Part shown: piece by piece, positions 9,572 to 10,515 of the stretch
Position numbering within the stretch: position 1 is the first letter of the stretch
Layout: the number at the start of each line of letters is the position of its first letter
Assembly: GCA_018263655.1 (NCBI GenBank)
Contig: JAANWY010000124.1
Coordinates: 1 to 10,515, forward strand
DNA: 10,515 nt
Direction: 5' to 3'
Origin: Anaerolineales bacterium
GTDB taxonomy: Bacteria; Chloroflexota; Anaerolineae; Epilineales; JAANWY01
Made by a program: the position numbers and the translations under genes
The notes under the pieces: generated by a model
The model's database searches: none
What the model was told of the DNA's origin: nothing
The model's input: the letters and a program-made list of their open reading frames with translations, nothing else

Positions 9572-9600
9572 GGAGCCGAGGAGCTGAGGAGCCGAGGAGA
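9567..9600. repeat. 8-bp tandem repeat over the spoVR stop
   Basis: GCTGAGGA (9567-9574), GCCGAGGA (9575-9582), GCTGAGGA (9583-9590) and GCCGAGGA (9591-9598) alternate, then GA. The spoVR TGA (9569-9571) is in the first unit. The alternation suggests duplication of a 16-bp unit by slippage. Confidence 0.8.
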
Positions 9601-9624
9601 AACGCAAGCGCATCCGTTCAAAAG

Positions 9625-9663
9625 CTCTCTCCTCCGCACCTCCGCCCCCCTGCACCTCTGCAC
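9625..9663. repeat. Pyrimidine-rich repeat after spoVR
   Basis: CCTCCGCACCT (9631-9641) and GCACCTCTGC (9652-9661) are exact reverse complements of strings in the G-rich spacer before spoVR (7947-7957 and 7943-7952). The pair therefore brackets spoVR in inverted orientation. Confidence 0.5.
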
Positions 9664-9686
9664 AAATGAGGGAAGGAGACAGTTGT

Positions 9687-10184
9687 ATGAGCGTCGGAGT
9701 CAAGATGTTGAAGCAGATGCAGCACCAAATCGAAGCGAAGGGAGATGCACCAACTTGGGCGCAGTCCATGAAGATCGCTCTCCAAGAAGAATCGATCCAA
9801 GTGGAGGCTGACGTGTCCGCCTACGACACTCTGGGCGTGGCTATCCGCGCGCTCAGGGTGAGGGGCGACAGCGACGCTCCCCTCGAGAAGCTGGCACAGG
9901 CCATCAGCGAGCGGGCAACTTACCTCTGGGAGCCGCTAGCGCTGATCGAGCACGACCTGGAGCGCGAGAGGGTGCAGATGCGTAGCGCACCGCCGCTGAT
10001 CGAGGACGGCGCCATCGAGTTCTACGCCGGCGAATTGACGCGGCAAGCCGTGCAGCTCACACGGTACCGACAGGAAAGCGGGCAAAGGCGCCGCGACAGG
10101 GTGGCTATCACGCTGACCCACGAAGTCTTCCGGCGCCTAGTCGACGATCTGGCCGACATCCTGCACACCCCGGCGAGCGAATAG
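9687..10184 (+). CDS. Hypothetical protein, alpha-helical, downstream of spoVR
   Basis: A 165-aa protein that I do not recognise. The start at 9687 is chosen because AAGGAG (9673-9678) stands eight bases before it; an in-frame ATG at 9666 would place that site inside the gene. It has no signal peptide and no membrane segment, so it is probably cytosolic. The composition is mostly helical: a short N-terminal helix (SVGVKMLKQMQHQIEAKG), an acidic-amphipathic region (about 25-70), a central helix ISERATYLWEPLALIEHDLE (about 75-95), and a C-terminal Arg-rich helix before VAITLTHEVFRRLVDDLADIL. No cysteines and no catalytic motif stand out. The 115-bp spacing and same strand as spoVR suggest cotranscription, making it a possible accessory of the PrkA set; that link is inference. 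The coding frame is supported by the ribosome binding site and the absence of a better competing frame. Confidence 0.75.
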   Translation: MSVGVKMLKQMQHQIEAKGDAPTWAQSMKIALQEESIQVEADVSAYDTLGVAIRALRVRGDSDAPLEKLAQAISERATYLWEPLALIEHDLERERVQMRSAPPLIEDGAIEFYAGELTRQAVQLTRYRQESGQRRRDRVAITLTHEVFRRLVDDLADILHTPASE

Positions 10185-10199
10185 CCGAGCGCCCGGATG

Positions 10200-10215
10200 C
10201 CGCAACTTGTTGCGG
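10200..10215. other. Short hairpin after the hypothetical gene
   Basis: CCGCAA (10200-10205) pairs with TTGCGG (10210-10215) around a CTTG loop, 16 bp past the stop codon. It has no T tract, so it is at best a weak terminator or an mRNA 3'-end stabiliser. Confidence 0.35.
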
Positions 10216-10275
10216 GCTGAGAGCGTCGACGACCGGCTTTACAAACCTGGGACGCACACGCCGGCGCCCGCCAGC

Positions 10276-10303
10276 TTGACAATATCACAATAGATGGTAA
10301 TAT
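10276..10303 (+). promoter_or_regulatory. Possible promoter for the next gene
   Basis: A perfect TTGACA (10276-10281) is followed after 16 bp by TAATAT (10298-10303), with TG at 10295-10296 as an extended -10. It points toward a gene at or beyond the right edge. The transcript would first cross the 12-bp repeats and the hairpin at 10388-10447. Confidence 0.5.
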
Positions 10304-10315
10304 CGTAACTGTTCA

Positions 10316-10374
10316 GGCTACTTGCCCGGCTACTTGCCCGGCTACTTGCCCGGCTACTTGCCCGGCTACTGCCC
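10316..10374. repeat. 12-bp tandem repeat GGCTACTTGCCC x 4-5
   Basis: Four exact copies of GGCTACTTGCCC begin at 10316, 10328, 10340 and 10352; a fifth (10364-10374) lacks one T. The array lies inside one end of repeat copy 3, and the unit resembles that element's own end sequence (GGCTACT). Copy 2 has no such expansion. Confidence 0.9.
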
Positions 10375-10387
10375 TCGGAGTTGAGAA

Positions 10388-10447
10388 ATGCGGAAAAGAT
10401 GGGGGTGTGGGTGGCAGCCGCCCCCCACACCCCCATCTTTTCCGCAT
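10388..10447. terminator. Long hairpin in repeat copy 3 (terminator-like)
   Basis: The arms 10388-10411 and 10424-10447 are perfectly complementary over 24 bp (ATGCGGAAAAGATGGGGG leads in), with a 12-nt GC-rich loop. On the plus strand the stem ends with TCTTTTCC, so it may attenuate the transcript from the promoter at 10276. Confidence 0.6.
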
Positions 10448-10497
10448 ATTCCTTGTGTAGGCACGCAGTACCTGAGTAGCACTGATCACATCTTCAC

Positions 10498-10515
10498 GGA
10501 GGACCTTTGAACACT
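10498..10515 (+). promoter_or_regulatory. Ribosome binding site of a gene leaving the window
   Basis: A strong GGAGG (10498-10502) stands at the right edge. A TTG at 10507-10509 could be the start codon, or an ATG may follow just past the edge. Nothing can be said about the product. Confidence 0.4.

Larger units (their letters stand above)
10309..10479 (-). repeat. CTACTCAGG repeat, copy 3 (reverse orientation)
   Basis: Read on the minus strand it starts with CTACTCAGG (10479-10471), then CCTACACAAGG, a long hairpin bordered by ATGCGGAAAA and TTTTCCGCAT, TTCTCAACT, and ends near GCCTGAACAG (10318-10309), a diverged inverse of its start. The part order equals copy 2. Between TTCTCAACT and the end it has gained a 12-bp tandem array. 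The small end hairpin AGGTAC-TGC-GTGCCT has compensating changes relative to copy 1 (AGGCGC-TTC-GTGCCT), which argues that the fold matters. Confidence 0.65.

Noticed and set aside
10316..10374. CRISPR-like array
   Set aside because: The units are 12 bp and directly adjacent, with no spacers, so it is a simple tandem repeat.

Overview
The window (about 10.5 kb, fairly GC-rich) looks like chromosomal DNA from a free-living bacterium. The lipoprotein with a Thr/Pro-rich linker, the dispersed CTTCG-x-C-xx-GCTCAGGACG palindromes and the purine-rich spacers remind me of Chloroflexota, but no marker here proves that assignment. There is no rRNA, tRNA or CRISPR array.

Layout. 1-275 holds REP-like palindromes and a hairpin, with no gene. 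276-1706 (minus) is purB, adenylosuccinate lyase, with its own sigma70-type promoter at 1825-1853. 2063-2611 (plus) is a small uncharacterised lipoprotein. 2767-2795 is a near-consensus promoter that opens a structured leader of about 340 nt containing two terminator-like hairpins. The leader precedes prkA (3145-6417). After prkA comes a 400-bp gap packed with repeats and a perfect 54-bp palindrome, then yhbH/yeaH (6824-7930), spoVR/ycgB (8069-9571) and an unrecognised 165-aa gene (9687-10184). The right end (10185-10515) has a promoter, a 12-bp tandem repeat, another large hairpin repeat, and a ribosome binding site for a gene starting at or just beyond the edge.

The functional core is the PrkA-YhbH-SpoVR set, the same trio as E. 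coli YeaG-YeaH-YcgB: an AAA+/kinase protein, a VWA-type partner and a SpoVR protein, tied to sporulation in Bacillus and to starvation or stationary-phase stress elsewhere. The unusual part is that prkA is interrupted in frame by a 385-residue intein with LAGLIDADG homing-endonuclease motifs. It sits exactly inside the conserved GH|TNEPE motif of the ATPase domain, so an active PrkA should require protein splicing. It begins with Ser rather than the commoner Cys, and Thr is the +1 residue.

The second theme is small repeats. One family, with TIR-like ends CTACTCAGGC and a hairpin core, occurs three times (1989, 6479, and 10479 in reverse), always between genes. A REP-like fragment appears to lie in frame inside purB. 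A near-palindromic 14-mer occurs twice before yhbH, once over its -35 box.
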